Assembly: GCF_002150805.1 (NCBI RefSeq)
Contig: NZ_MTBA01000004.1
Span: forward strand, 1,100,095-1,164,094
Direction of reading: 5' to 3'
DNA: 64,000 nt
Source: Oceanospirillum sanctuarii
GTDB lineage: Bacteria; Pseudomonadota; Gammaproteobacteria; Pseudomonadales; Halomonadaceae
A program made the position numbers and the translations under genes. Positions 47,918 to 57,056 of the stretch are shown one piece after another. Within the stretch, counting starts at the first letter, position 1; the number at the start of each line of letters is the position of its first letter. Under the pieces are notes generated by a model. The model was not told the origin of the DNA, did no database searches, and was given only the letters and a program-made list of their open reading frames with translations.

Positions 47918-49555
47918 TCAGATCCGGAACTGACGTACCAGACTGTGCAGGTTATCCGCCTGCTGCGCCAGCTCTTCACTGGCGTGATTTACCTGGCTGG
48001 TGGACTCAGATGTGGTCTGGGAAAGATCCACAATATTCACCACGTTACGGTTGATCTCTTCTGCTACCAGAGACTGCTCTTCAGCGGCACTGGCGATCAT
48101 GTCGTTCTGGTCACGAATCGATTCCACCGCAGCCAGAATACGATCCAGAGACTCTCCGGCTTCTGCCGCAGTTGCTTCTGTGGCTTCGGTAAATTTCAGG
48201 CTCTCATCCATCACAGATACCGCCTGGAGCGCTGCAGTTTGTAGCTGCTCGATCATGCCCTGAATCTCATCAGTGCTCTCCTGAGTCCGCTGTGCCAGTG
48301 TACGTACTTCATCTGCCACAACCGCAAAACCACGACCATGTTCACCGGCACGGGCTGCTTCAATGGCAGCATTCAGCGCCAGCAGATTGGTCTGTTCGGC
48401 AACATTACGGATCACATCCAGTACTGAGCCGATATTTTCGCTGTCAGAACGCAGGGTGTGGATCACATCAGCAGAGCTCTTCACCTGACCGGTCAGGTCA
48501 TGGATCGCACGGATCGCCGTTTCAACCTGCTGTTTACCCTGAATCGCTTCCTGATCAGCCTTGTTCGCTGCCGCTGCGGCCTGACCCGCGTTTTGCGCGA
48601 CTTCATGCACGGTTGTGGACATCTCATGAATGGCAGTCGCCACCTGATCGGTCTCTTTCGCCTGCTGAGCAATCGTGGTGCTGCTTTCGCTGGTAATAGA
48701 GGACAGTTCTTCTGCTGCGGCTGAAACCGCTTCTGAGGATTTGCTGGCCTGAATAATCACCTGATGGATACGCTCAACAAAGCCGTTGAAGTAATGGGTC
48801 AGCTGAGTGATCTCATCATTACCCTCCACTTTAAGACGAGCAGTCAGATCACCTTCACCCTGACTGATATCCTGCATTGCAGCCACCGTAGATTTCAGCG
48901 GACGGGTAATGCTGCGGGCGATAAACCAGGCGATCAGAGCAATCAGGCCGATAATGATGGCGGAAACAGTGATCACAGAGTATGCCTGCTTCCAGAAAGC
49001 GTTTTCGATATCGTCAACATAGATGCCGGTTGCTACCGACCAGTTCCATGGCTTGTACGCCAGTACGTAGGTGAGCTTAGGAATCGGCTTGTTGCTGCCA
49101 GCGCGGGTCCAGTGGTACTCCGCAAAGCTTTCGCCCCGGCTTGCCAGATCACGGGCAACATCCTTCAGGAAGTACTTACCGTTAATATCTTTAATGCTGG
49201 CGGCATCAACACCATTGAGGGAATCCTTAATCGGGTGCATCAGATAGATACCCTTGATATCCATCACCCAGAAATAGTCATTGTCGCCAAAGCGGGTGGC
49301 ACGCACCTGATCCAGCGCCAGCTGCTGAGCTTCTTTCAGACTCATTTCACCAGCTTTCACTTTGGCATCAAGCGCATCAAACATAGTCGCCACCGACTGA
49401 GTCAGGTGACGCAGCTCAGTAACTTTCAGCTCGTTAAAACTTTCACGTTCCTGCTTAAGGGTTACCGCGATCAACAGCGCCATACTGGTGAAAGCCAGCA
49501 GCAACATAAACCAGATACGGTGGTGAATCTGAAAACGACGAAAAATGGATTCCAT
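47918..49555 (-). CDS. Methyl-accepting chemotaxis protein with single Cache domain (tandem copy 2)
   Basis: A 545-residue paralogue of the adjacent receptor with the same layout: helix, single Cache domain ([35 protein letters not shown]), helix, HAMP ([16 protein letters not shown]) and signalling tip [20 protein letters not shown], ending QFRI. The Cache insert ([19 protein letters not shown]) differs from copy 1, so ligand preference may differ. AGAGGA precedes the ATG. Confidence 0.93.
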   Translation of the reverse strand: MESIFRRFQIHHRIWFMLLLAFTSMALLIAVTLKQERESFNELKVTELRHLTQSVATMFDALDAKVKAGEMSLKEAQQLALDQVRATRFGDNDYFWVMDIKGIYLMHPIKDSLNGVDAASIKDINGKYFLKDVARDLASRGESFAEYHWTRAGSNKPIPKLTYVLAYKPWNWSVATGIYVDDIENAFWKQAYSVITVSAIIIGLIALIAWFIARSITRPLKSTVAAMQDISQGEGDLTARLKVEGNDEITQLTHYFNGFVERIHQVIIQASKSSEAVSAAAEELSSITSESSTTIAQQAKETDQVATAIHEMSTTVHEVAQNAGQAAAAANKADQEAIQGKQQVETAIRAIHDLTGQVKSSADVIHTLRSDSENIGSVLDVIRNVAEQTNLLALNAAIEAARAGEHGRGFAVVADEVRTLAQRTQESTDEIQGMIEQLQTAALQAVSVMDESLKFTEATEATAAEAGESLDRILAAVESIRDQNDMIASAAEEQSLVAEEINRNVVNIVDLSQTTSESTSQVNHASEELAQQADNLHSLVRQFRI

Positions 49556-49908
49556 GGGGTTGTCCTCTCAGGAGAAGATCTAGTCAGTCGAACGGCCCCT
49601 GCTTTTTTTATTTTCAGGCCACAAACTAATCAGGCAATTAATAGGTTTGTTTAATTTGGAGCGCATTAAACCTTCAGCATTGACCTGCATCAATTAGAGA
49701 ACTGTTGTGTTGCGTTGCGAAATGTAACCATACCTTTTATATGCCTAATAAGATTAGGTTTATATTTTGTCTTCCTGATTAGTTCATTCCATTGAAAGCC
49801 CGCCGCTTTGTCGCCAAAATCAATCTCTACTAAAAACCTGTTCTGTGAGTTAAAAAGCTCCGGTTACAAACAGCCTGAATACAACAACAGCTCCCACGAG
49901 GCCTACTT
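49556..49908. other. 353-bp divergent gap
   Basis: Control region between a chemoreceptor and an oxidoreductase gene. AT-rich (about 49600-49800). No gene, no clear terminator and no operator I recognise. Confidence 0.45.
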
Positions 49909-50895
49909 ATGCAAGCTATGGTGATCCGTCAGTACGGTGATGCAGCCGTGTTCGAACAAGCAGAGATGCCCGCTCCGGTTATCGAACCGGGTCATGTGAT
50001 TATTAAGGTCGCAGCCACCAGTGTGAATCCGCTGGATACCAAGATTCGTGCCGGAGCTGTGCCTGCAAACCCTGAGTTCCCTGCGATTCTGCACGGCGAT
50101 GTTGCCGGTATCGTGACGGAAGTCGGTGAAGGTGTAGATCGCTTTGCAGTCGGTGATGAAGTGTTTGGTTTTGCTGGTGGTATCAAGCGCTACCAGGGTG
50201 CTCTGGCGGACTATATGCTGGTCGATGCCCGCCTGATCGCAAAAAAGCCTGACAATATCGCCTTTGCTGAAGCTGCTGCTTTACCGGTGGTTTTCATCAC
50301 CGCCTGGAAAGCTCTGGTAGAACGTGCTCAGGTTCAGCCACAGGATAAGGTCCTGATTCACGCGGGTACCGGCGGCGTAGGACACGTTGCCATTCAGGTG
50401 GCTAAATGGGCGGGTGCCAAAGTTTACGCCACTGTCTCGACACCGGAAAAAGCTGAGATCGCCCGTAATCTGGGTGCTGATGATGTGATCTTCTATCGCG
50501 ATGAATCCGTGGAAGATTATGTTGCCCGCTGCACCGATGGCAAAGGCTTCGATGTGGTATTCGACACCGTCGGCACCGATAACATGGATCGTTCCTTCCA
50601 GGCCGCCCGTGTCAGCGGAACCGTTGCAACCATCGCTGCCCGCTCCACCCATGACCTGTCGCCACTACACGGTAAGAACCTGACACTGCACGTTGTCTTT
50701 ATCGCCACACCTTTGGTTCATGGCGTCGACTTTGAAGCACAGACAGAAGTTGTTGATGCGATGAGCAGTATGGTGGCCGACGGCTACGTTAAGCCGCTGC
50801 TGGATGAAGATATGTTCAGCTTCGAGGAAGTGGCCAAAGCTCACCAGAAAGTAGAAGCGGGAACCGCCATCGGCAAAGTGGTGTTGCTGCGCTAA
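49909..50895 (+). CDS. MDR-family quinone oxidoreductase
   Basis: A 328-residue medium-chain dehydrogenase/reductase of the zinc-free quinone reductase branch. The N-terminal catalytic domain has NPLDTKIRAG and LHGDVAGIVTEVGEGV in place of a zinc site. The Rossmann domain has the NADPH motif HAGTGGVGHVAIQVAK. It probably reduces quinones or enones with NADPH in the cytosol. Its stop shares one base with the ATG of the next gene (TAATG), so the two are coupled. Confidence 0.88.
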   Translation: MQAMVIRQYGDAAVFEQAEMPAPVIEPGHVIIKVAATSVNPLDTKIRAGAVPANPEFPAILHGDVAGIVTEVGEGVDRFAVGDEVFGFAGGIKRYQGALADYMLVDARLIAKKPDNIAFAEAAALPVVFITAWKALVERAQVQPQDKVLIHAGTGGVGHVAIQVAKWAGAKVYATVSTPEKAEIARNLGADDVIFYRDESVEDYVARCTDGKGFDVVFDTVGTDNMDRSFQAARVSGTVATIAARSTHDLSPLHGKNLTLHVVFIATPLVHGVDFEAQTEVVDAMSSMVADGYVKPLLDEDMFSFEEVAKAHQKVEAGTAIGKVVLLR

Positions 50896-51758
50896 TGACC
50901 ACACTACTGCTTATCAAAATTAGCGTATCCATCGCCACGGTAATCGGGCTTTCCCTGATCGCTGAGCATGTAAACCCGCGCATTGCGGGTTTACTCTCCG
51001 GTTATCCCTTGGGGACTGCGATTGCTCTGTTCTTTATCGGCTACGAGATCAACCCGGAGTTTGCGGCAGAAGGTGCGGTTTATACTCTGGCAGGCTTTGC
51101 CAGTACCCTGATGCTGACCACGGGCTATCTGTTTGGGATGAACCGACTGACAACGGCTAAAGAACTCAATCACCCCGCCAAACAACAGCAACAGGAAACC
51201 GGCAGCTGGTTAGCGATTGCTCTGGCCAGTGTATCCGGCCTGGCACTGTTTCTGGCTTCCGGTCTTGCTATCGATCAGCTGGAACTGAACCTGATTACTG
51301 CAGCCTGTCTGCCAACCTTGGCCATTCTTGGCTGCCTCTGGTTCTACCGCCATATTCCGGAAACTCAGGTCACTAAGCGGGTGGCTATGTCGGTTTCGGT
51401 ACTTTTGTTCCGCGCAATCACCGCCGCTCTGATCGTGGTGCTGATTACCGGTGCGGCCCATCTGGTGCCTTCATCCACGGCAGGTATTCTGGCGGCCTTC
51501 CCGATCTCTATGTTCCCGTTTCTGGTACTGATGCATCGTACCTATGGCCCGGGCAAAGCATTGACGGTAATTAAACACTACCCGACGGGCCTGGGTTCTC
51601 TGATGGTTTATGCCACAGGTGTTGCCTGGTTCTATCCATCCCTTGGCTTGCTGTGGGGCACCCTGTTATCACTGGCGCTGGCCACGGTTTATCTGGCGAT
51701 CGCGCCACCCTATATGGATAAACTGAGAAACCTGCTGGTCAGCAGAGCACCTGCCTGA
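50895..51758 (+). CDS. Multi-pass membrane protein with internal duplication
   Basis: A 287-residue protein with about eight to nine helices. Two related blocks appear: RIAGLLSGYPLGTAIALFFIGYE in the first half and STAGILAAFPISMFPFLVLMHRTYG in the second, which suggests two repeats of a helix-proline-helix unit as in transporters. It is translationally coupled to the upstream oxidoreductase. It resembles GlpM-like membrane proteins in layout, but I do not assign a family. A transport or permeability role for the oxidoreductase substrate is conceivable. Confidence 0.65.
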   Translation: MTTLLLIKISVSIATVIGLSLIAEHVNPRIAGLLSGYPLGTAIALFFIGYEINPEFAAEGAVYTLAGFASTLMLTTGYLFGMNRLTTAKELNHPAKQQQQETGSWLAIALASVSGLALFLASGLAIDQLELNLITAACLPTLAILGCLWFYRHIPETQVTKRVAMSVSVLLFRAITAALIVVLITGAAHLVPSSTAGILAAFPISMFPFLVLMHRTYGPGKALTVIKHYPTGLGSLMVYATGVAWFYPSLGLLWGTLLSLALATVYLAIAPPYMDKLRNLLVSRAPA

Positions 51759-51805
51759 TCCCTGCAAATCACAACGCTTGAGAAAAACAATAATTAAGGA
51801 TTGCT

Positions 51806-52198
51806 ATGTACACTCAGACAATTAAACCTGCATTCTGCGATACCGATGCTCTGGGACACATCAACAACACCAAGCTGCCGATCTGGTTTGAACAGGCCCG
51901 AAATGAGCTGTTCCATATTTTTACTCCGGACCTTGATCCGCAAAAATGGCAGCTGATTCTGGCAAAAATCGAAGTGGAATATACTGGCGAGCTTTTCTAC
52001 GGTCGTGATGTCACCATCAAAACCTATGTCGGTCATATCGGAAATTCATCGTTCCAGATCTGTCAGGAAGCCTGGCAGGATGGAAAAATGGGCGCAAAAG
52101 GTATTGCGACCATGGTGCATTACAGCTTTGCAGAGAAAAAGAGCCAGCCACTGAGTGATCATCACCGTCAGGAACTGGGACAGCTGCAGCAAGATTGA
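51806..52198 (+). CDS. Hotdog-fold acyl-CoA thioesterase (4HBT)
   Basis: A 130-residue single-hotdog protein of the YbgC/FadM type. It has the family's catalytic Asp in FCDTDALGHINNTK and KIEVEYTGELFYGRDV on the second strand. It would hydrolyse short or medium acyl-CoA. AAGGATT precedes the ATG. It begins 47 bp after the membrane protein and is followed closely by ybaK, so the four genes 49909-52708 may be one transcript, ended by the terminator near 52780. Confidence 0.88.
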   Translation: MYTQTIKPAFCDTDALGHINNTKLPIWFEQARNELFHIFTPDLDPQKWQLILAKIEVEYTGELFYGRDVTIKTYVGHIGNSSFQICQEAWQDGKMGAKGIATMVHYSFAEKKSQPLSDHHRQELGQLQQD

Positions 52199-52234
52199 GC
52201 CCCTAATAACAGAAATAATCAGGAAAATTCAGCG

Positions 52235-52708
52235 ATGACCCCGGGAATCCGTCAGGCAAAAAAAGCCGGTATTCACTATGAGATCAAAGAGTATGCTCAC
52301 GATGCCGGAGCCGAATCCTACGGTGGCGAGGCGGCCGCTGCACTTGGCTTATCGGAAGATCAGGTTTTTAAAACTCTGATGGCGAAAAGCAATGATGGCA
52401 AACTGGTCATCGCCGTCGTGCCGGTTTCCGGGATTCTGGATCTGAAAGCTTTGGCAAAAGCCTTTGGCTGCAAAAAGATGGAGATGGCAGATCCTGCGCT
52501 GGCAGAGAAAACCTCCGGCTATGTGGTTGGCGGCATCAGCCCTCTGGGGCAGAAAAAACGGCTGCCAACCTTTATCGACGCCAGCGCTCAGACTCTGGAA
52601 ACCATCCATGTCAGCGCAGGTAAACGGGGGCTGGAACTTGCACTTAAGCCGGATGATCTGCTGACACTAACCAATGGTAAATGGGCTGAAATCGGTAAGG
52701 CCGATTAA
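52235..52708 (+). CDS. ybaK: Cys-tRNA(Pro)/Cys-tRNA(Cys) deacylase YbaK
   Basis: YbaK removes cysteine mischarged on tRNA(Pro). The 157-residue protein has the conserved Lys in QVFKTLMAK that places the substrate, followed by LVIAVVPVSG. The GYVVGGISPLGQKKRLP strand-loop is the family signature. Soluble, cytosolic, editing ProRS errors in trans. Confidence 0.93.
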   Translation: MTPGIRQAKKAGIHYEIKEYAHDAGAESYGGEAAAALGLSEDQVFKTLMAKSNDGKLVIAVVPVSGILDLKALAKAFGCKKMEMADPALAEKTSGYVVGGISPLGQKKRLPTFIDASAQTLETIHVSAGKRGLELALKPDDLLTLTNGKWAEIGKAD

Positions 52709-52755
52709 GTCGGGGCCTGAACCTGAACCTGAAAATCAGGACAAACGACGGAAAC

Positions 52756-52806
52756 AAAAAATCCCCGCGGGAGGCTCACGACAAGCACCCAGCGGGGATT
52801 TTTTAT
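52756..52806. terminator. Terminator after ybaK
   Basis: AAAAAATCCCCGC pairs with GCGGGGATTTTTT across a 25-base loop, shared with the convergent gene at 52820. Confidence 0.75.
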
Positions 52807-52819
52807 AGCTGCAGAAGAA

Positions 52820-53284
52820 TCAGAAGGCGTACATCACACGCAGGCGAGGCACAAACCAAGGCTCTTCTTTTTCGGTAACCGGATGACGGGGTCCAAACAC
52901 CATCTGCACATCACCGGATACTACCCAGTTCTGAGATGGGGAAAATTCGTAGCCCATCGCCCCCTCCACATACAGACGGGTACTGTTCTGGATATCCAAC
53001 AAGCCACCTATCTGGAAGAAAGAACCGTAGTAATAACGCTGATTGTAAACTTTATAGTCGATGCCTACCGTAGTGCGACTGTCTTTCTGAGCAAGATCGA
53101 CAAACAGAGCATCTTCGCGGCCCAGCGCCTTCTGGAACGTCAGACTGGCCATGCCGCCATCCTGAACCGGATCAAACCAGCGAATCAGATCTGTCCCTAT
53201 GGCATAATCCGTTGCGGCGGCGGTGGCTGTACCGGATGTAATAAACGCAGCGACCAGCGTACAGGCTCGCAACAAGTTCTTCAT
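52820..53284 (-). CDS. Predicted outer-membrane beta-barrel protein
   Basis: A 154-residue protein with a signal peptide (LLRACTLVAAFITSGTATA). Alternating strands with aromatic girdles follow (YYYGSFFQIGGLLDI, TRLYVEGAMGYEF, WVVSGDVQMVF), and it ends VRMYAF-like with a terminal Phe, the outer-membrane insertion signal. About eight strands fit the length. I chose the ATG at 53284 because GGAAAG lies nine bases upstream and the signal peptide starts there; the frame is open further up. Family not recognised. Confidence 0.68.
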   Translation of the reverse strand: MKNLLRACTLVAAFITSGTATAAATDYAIGTDLIRWFDPVQDGGMASLTFQKALGREDALFVDLAQKDSRTTVGIDYKVYNQRYYYGSFFQIGGLLDIQNSTRLYVEGAMGYEFSPSQNWVVSGDVQMVFGPRHPVTEKEEPWFVPRLRVMYAF

Positions 53285-53428
53285 TATTCGCTTTCCTATA
53301 TTTTCTGGGTCAAAATAAATCGTTCTGAGCAAAACAACTGATTCTGAGTCAAATTGGTTCTTTTAAGTTCAAAATTGCCAACCATTATACTGGAAAGCGA
53401 CCTCTAAACGCAGCGGATAAACAGATAG

Positions 53429-53950
53429 ATGTACCAAAAAACAGATATAGCCCCAACCCCAGAGTTAATTGAGAAGATTGAACTGCAGATCGGTCGTGCG
53501 CCCCGAGGCATTCAGGCGATCAGTGCCACAGACAGTCTGGGCACACCGCTGGTGGTGCGTATGCACTCCATTGTGGATAAAAAACCCTTCCCAACACTCT
53601 ATTGGATGACCTCTGAGCTGCTGAAAAAAGAGATCAGCCACATTGAAGCCCGAGGTGAAATTAAGGCACTGGAAGAGCGCCTGATTGAAGACCCTGAGTT
53701 TCTGGCTCAGTACCACGCCAGCCATCAGGACTATGTCGACCAGCGCTGGCATTTTATGACGGAAGAAGAACGTACTTTTGCGGAACAGGCGGGGTTCCTG
53801 AAGCTGTTGAAAGAGAAGGGTATCGGCGGCATCGCCAACTGGGATACAGTACGCTGCCTGCACACCCAATATGCTCACCACCTTTGTGGTCACAACGTCG
53901 TTGGTCAATGGATGGATGAAACCTTTGGCATCGCCGATCTGATTCCTTAA
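53429..53950 (+). CDS. DUF501 family protein
   Basis: A 173-residue protein matching the DUF501 family: QIGRAPRGIQAISATDSLG, GTPLVVRMHSIVDKKPFPTL and YWMTS near the start, and the conserved CLHTQYAHHLCG at about residues 147-158 with two cysteines and three histidines that could bind a metal. The function of this widespread family is not known. It stands between two short genes with its own terminator. Confidence 0.85.
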   Translation: MYQKTDIAPTPELIEKIELQIGRAPRGIQAISATDSLGTPLVVRMHSIVDKKPFPTLYWMTSELLKKEISHIEARGEIKALEERLIEDPEFLAQYHASHQDYVDQRWHFMTEEERTFAEQAGFLKLLKEKGIGGIANWDTVRCLHTQYAHHLCGHNVVGQWMDETFGIADLIP

Positions 53951-53978
53951 AAGGATCACTGAACGACGTTAAAAAGTG

Positions 53979-54002
53979 AAAAGGCAGCTCAGGCTGCCTT
54001 TT
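53979..54002. terminator. Terminator after the DUF501 gene
   Basis: AAAAGGCAGC-TCAG-GCTGCCTTTT, a ten-base-pair stem with A and T tails, usable by both convergent genes. Confidence 0.85.
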
Positions 54003-54032
54003 TATATCCGAAAAGCACACTTTCAAAAATGC

Positions 54033-54383
54033 TTATCGGGCACCAATCAGACTTTCACGCGCTTTAATATAACCATCGATAAACGCCTGATCGGACTCAC
54101 TGATCTTCTCAAACTTCACATCCAGGCCATAAGAAACCCCGGTGGAGAGCAGAATAGAGCTGCGTACCAAACCGATAATCACCAGTACCTTTTTAACACC
54201 ATCATGAAGCGCTGAAATCTCAATCTTCACTTTCTCGCCTGCTTTGAGATTGTACTCACTCTCAATATGCAGGTGTTTTGCGGAAAGATTCAGCGTCCGT
54301 GCCAGATATTGTTTATTACCCGCCCGTGTCAGACGTACTTTCCAATGCACACTGACAGGTTTCTTCGGTTGTTTCTTCTGCAT
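54033..54383 (-). CDS. PilZ-domain-like protein
   Basis: A 116-residue protein whose strand pattern (VHWKVRLTRAGNKQYLARTLNLS, then AGEKVKIEISALHDGVKKV and YGLDVKFEKIS) follows the PilZ c-di-GMP effector fold. The usual D/N-x-S-x-x-G motif appears as NLSAKH, without the glycine, and the upstream RxxxR arginine pair is not evident. Binding of c-di-GMP is therefore uncertain. A diguanylate cyclase is encoded 38 kb away in the same window. Confidence 0.55.
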   Translation of the reverse strand: MQKKQPKKPVSVHWKVRLTRAGNKQYLARTLNLSAKHLHIESEYNLKAGEKVKIEISALHDGVKKVLVIIGLVRSSILLSTGVSYGLDVKFEKISESDQAFIDGYIKARESLIGAR

Positions 54384-54569
54384 TACGCCTACTCAGTCAC
54401 CAAATCACTCAGGGCTATTATCCTTAAGGAGGATAAAAACTCAAAACAGAAATCATGCAATGCAGCTTATTCTAAAAAATTCTAAGAATTTGCCGGTTAT
54501 AGGATGCTTTCCGCTAACAAAAATATTAAATTCCCCGCCTGAAATTAAAACGATAACGAGGTCCGTACT

Positions 54570-54683
54570 ATGTATTTCGACGCTGCAGTAATCGCTGGTC
54601 TGGCTGTTGTAGGTGGCTGCCTGGCAATTTCTTATTTCGGTATCCGCTTTATTCGTAGCAACATCCTGAAGGATGCTGAATAA
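54570..54683 (+). CDS. 37-residue single-helix membrane protein
   Basis: I read this short frame directly: MYFDAAVIAGLAVVGGCLAI, then SYFGIRFIRSNILKDAE. One strong hydrophobic helix (about residues 5-22, with a Cys at 17) is followed by a basic, then mixed tail, giving a likely N-out/C-in orientation. GAGG stands nine bases before the ATG, and a perfect terminator begins 10 bp after the stop. A complete small transcription unit with codon use typical of the neighbourhood is hard to explain by chance. Function unknown; small helices like this often regulate larger membrane complexes. Confidence 0.7.
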   Translation: MYFDAAVIAGLAVVGGCLAISYFGIRFIRSNILKDAE

Positions 54684-54693
54684 GCGAGTACTC

Positions 54694-54720
54694 AAAAGGC
54701 CTGATTCTCAGGCCTTTTTT
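54694..54720 (+). terminator. Terminator after the 37-residue gene
   Basis: AAAAGGCCTGA-TTC-TCAGGCCTTTTTT, an 11-bp stem with a T run. Confidence 0.85.
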
Positions 54721-54879
54721 GATTCTGCAATATGTGCGGCCCCCTCGCATTCACAACCCAACACCACTACTACCTCGCATCCGCACCTTTTAATCGGTAA
54801 CTAAAATTTACCTTTCTTCCCCCGCGAAAAGTCCAATCTGTGCATAAACTGATCTCATAACCCAGCGGAGTAGTCAGTT

Positions 54880-55866
54880 ATGCATTGCATTCAGATTAGT
54901 CAGAAGAGCCACGCGCTCATCTGGAGCGATGATCAGCAACCTATCCCCGAACCCAGAGCCGATGAGGTCAGGATCAGAGTCCATGCAGCCGGAATCAACC
55001 GGGCAGATCTGACCCAAAGAGACGGCCTCTATCCGCCTCCGGAAGGAGCCAACGGCACTTTGGGGCTGGAATGCGCCGGAGTGATCGATGCTGTGGGCAG
55101 TCGGGCAACCGGCTATCAGGTGGGCGATGCGGTTTGTGCGCTGTTAGCTGGTGGCGGCTATGCAGGGTATGTTTGCGTACCTGTCGTTCAGGTACTGCCT
55201 CTGCCCAAAGGTTTAAGCTTTTCTCAGGCAGCAGCAATTCCGGAAGTCTATGCCACTGTCTGGCAAAACGTATTTATGGATGCAGCCCTTAAAGCCGGAG
55301 AGAGCGTACTCATTCACGCCGGAGGCAGCGGTGTCGGTACTGCAGCAATTCAGCTTTGCCACGCCTTTGGCGCATCGGTTTATACAACCCTTGGCGATGA
55401 AACCAAAATCAGCACCTGCCTTGATCTGGGAGCCAGTCATTGCTTTTTACGCCATGACGGCAGCTTTAAGGAGGCACTGCTCGACTGGACGCATCAGCTC
55501 GGTGTCGACGTTATTTTAGATCCGGTGGGGGCTGACTATCTGGCGGATAACCTCAGTCTGCTTAAGGAAGACGGAAGGCTTTGCATGATAGGTGCGATGG
55601 GCGGTATGAGAGCCGAGATCGATCTGCGCCATGTTTTGATGAAGCGACTGAAAATACAGGGCAATATGCTGCGTCCGAGGACACCTGCTTACAAACAGAA
55701 AATACTGCAGGCTCTGCTGATCAATGTCTGGCCGCTATTTGAGTCTAAAACCCTTACTCCGGTAATCGACAAGGTATTCCCCATTGAACAGGCGATGGAT
55801 GCTTTTGATTACCTCGCCAGCAACAAAACACTGGGCAAACTCGTTCTTCAGGTCAGGGAGGATTGA
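54880..55866 (+). CDS. MDR-family quinone oxidoreductase, PIG3-like
   Basis: A 328-residue zinc-free oxidoreductase closest to the PIG3/QorA2 branch. NRADLTQRDGLYPPPEGAN and LGLECAGVIDAVG lie in the N-terminal domain, and the nucleotide motif is HAGGSGVGTAAIQL. It probably reduces quinones with NADPH. It differs clearly from the other MDR gene in the window (49909-50895) and is not a recent duplicate. Monocistronic. Confidence 0.88.
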   Translation: MHCIQISQKSHALIWSDDQQPIPEPRADEVRIRVHAAGINRADLTQRDGLYPPPEGANGTLGLECAGVIDAVGSRATGYQVGDAVCALLAGGGYAGYVCVPVVQVLPLPKGLSFSQAAAIPEVYATVWQNVFMDAALKAGESVLIHAGGSGVGTAAIQLCHAFGASVYTTLGDETKISTCLDLGASHCFLRHDGSFKEALLDWTHQLGVDVILDPVGADYLADNLSLLKEDGRLCMIGAMGGMRAEIDLRHVLMKRLKIQGNMLRPRTPAYKQKILQALLINVWPLFESKTLTPVIDKVFPIEQAMDAFDYLASNKTLGKLVLQVRED

Positions 55867-55909
55867 TTTGGAAAGCAAGGAGAAAGAAAAGGTCTGTGCA
55901 GATAAAACA

Positions 55910-55936
55910 ACAGCCTGAGACTTCAGGCTGTTGCAG
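55910..55936 (-). terminator. Terminator overlapping the exonuclease stop codon
   Basis: CAACAGCCTGA-N4-TCAGGCTGTTG is followed on the minus strand by TTTTATC. The stem includes the TGA stop of the gene at 55923, so the last codons and the terminator share bases. Confidence 0.75.
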
Positions 55937-56429
55937 TCAGTTCGAAAGTCCGTTGCAGCATACGGGCATCGGGACCTGCCCGGTGACGATCTATGTTCAA
56001 TTCCAGTGCAACCTGCTGCTTAACCTGCCCCCAAATAGAGGTTTGTTTTTCCGTCAGCAGCTTGCTCAGTGTTTCTAACCGAAACAACTGTGACAAACCC
56101 GCATGGTAAAACAGTAACGACAACCAGGTACTGTCAAAACCCCAGCTGTCGGTATAAACCACTTCACCCCTGAGCTCTTCGTTCAGCTTTTCGGCCACAT
56201 CACGAACCGAAGCACCATCTTCCAGTAGTTTTGCCCGGGGAATACCATGAACCATCTCCGCGCTGTCATCCCAGTGCTCCCACTCGGGCTCAGGGCGGAT
56301 AAGGCAAGAGAATACGCTGCCGTCAGGGCGAGCGAAGCCTACTTCGATCGGGTAACTACCCCGACCAAAACCTGACGCTTCAACATCAATAATAAAAGGC
56401 ATCTGAGTCTGCTTATCGTTTGTTGTCAA
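55923..56429 (-). CDS. DnaQ-like 3'-5' exonuclease
   Basis: A 168-residue protein with the DEDD exonuclease pattern: D15-V-E17 in IIDVEASGFG, a middle DSWGFDSTWLS Asp motif and a late HRAGPDARM motif of the DEDDh type. It is a stand-alone single-domain nuclease, possibly an RNase T- or oligoribonuclease-like enzyme, but neither is a close match. The start is TTG at 56429 with a weak GAG upstream; the first ATG (residue 10) would remove little. The stop codon lies in the terminator. Confidence 0.72.
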   Translation of the reverse strand: MTTNDKQTQMPFIIDVEASGFGRGSYPIEVGFARPDGSVFSCLIRPEPEWEHWDDSAEMVHGIPRAKLLEDGASVRDVAEKLNEELRGEVVYTDSWGFDSTWLSLLFYHAGLSQLFRLETLSKLLTEKQTSIWGQVKQQVALELNIDRHRAGPDARMLQRTFELTATA

Positions 56430-56549
56430 AATTCACTCGTCCCAGTTTGCGGACCCAACCACATGGACAACCGGTACACATCCGGTGTGCACCCTTGCAC
56501 ACAGCATGTATCTGTCAGATACAGAGCAAGCCGTGTGCCAATAGGCAGA

Positions 56550-57056
56550 TTATAGGTTCAAAGAGAGGTTCATGCCATTTGCCTGTTCCAGGCTACGGCG
56601 GGTTTTCTGTTCCCAGTATTGGCACTGATCCGGGTTTACAGCCAGACCCAGTTCACCTTCATTACAGGCTTTTGCCATTCGGCGGCAGGCCAAAGGATGA
56701 CCTTGCTCAGCAGCACGCACAAACCAGCGCACGGCATTTTCAGAGTTCCTGGTCAGGTGTCCGTATCCTTTTTCATAGATACAGCCCATCTGGTACTGAG
56801 CCTTAACATCCCCCTGACGCGCGGCGTCCAGCAGGTAGTTTACGCCCTGCCCTTTATCCAGCGGAGAAATCCCACGGAAATAAAGCAGGTGGCCATAGAT
56901 AGAAAGAGCTTTCAGATGCCCTTCGTTAGCAGACTCTTTAAACAGTCGCATTACCCATTGATGTCGCAGCTTTGAGTGACGCAACACCGAAGAGTGAAAC
57001 ATTTTCTCAGCCAGCAAAAACTTCAGCCGGGTCATAACGCCAATTTGTTCAGACAT
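56550..57056 (-). CDS. Sel1-like repeat protein
   Basis: A helical-repeat protein of about 168 residues with Sel1 units: LFKESANEGHLKALSIYGHL, LLDAARQGDVKAQYQMGCIY and FVRAAEQGHPLACRRMAKAC. Three clear repeats are followed by a basic tail. No signal peptide is evident, so it is probably a cytosolic scaffold. I took the ATG at 57056; the frame opens further upstream at 57143 without better starts, and an ATG at 57035 is also possible. Confidence 0.75.
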   Translation of the reverse strand: MSEQIGVMTRLKFLLAEKMFHSSVLRHSKLRHQWVMRLFKESANEGHLKALSIYGHLLYFRGISPLDKGQGVNYLLDAARQGDVKAQYQMGCIYEKGYGHLTRNSENAVRWFVRAAEQGHPLACRRMAKACNEGELGLAVNPDQCQYWEQKTRRSLEQANGMNLSLNL

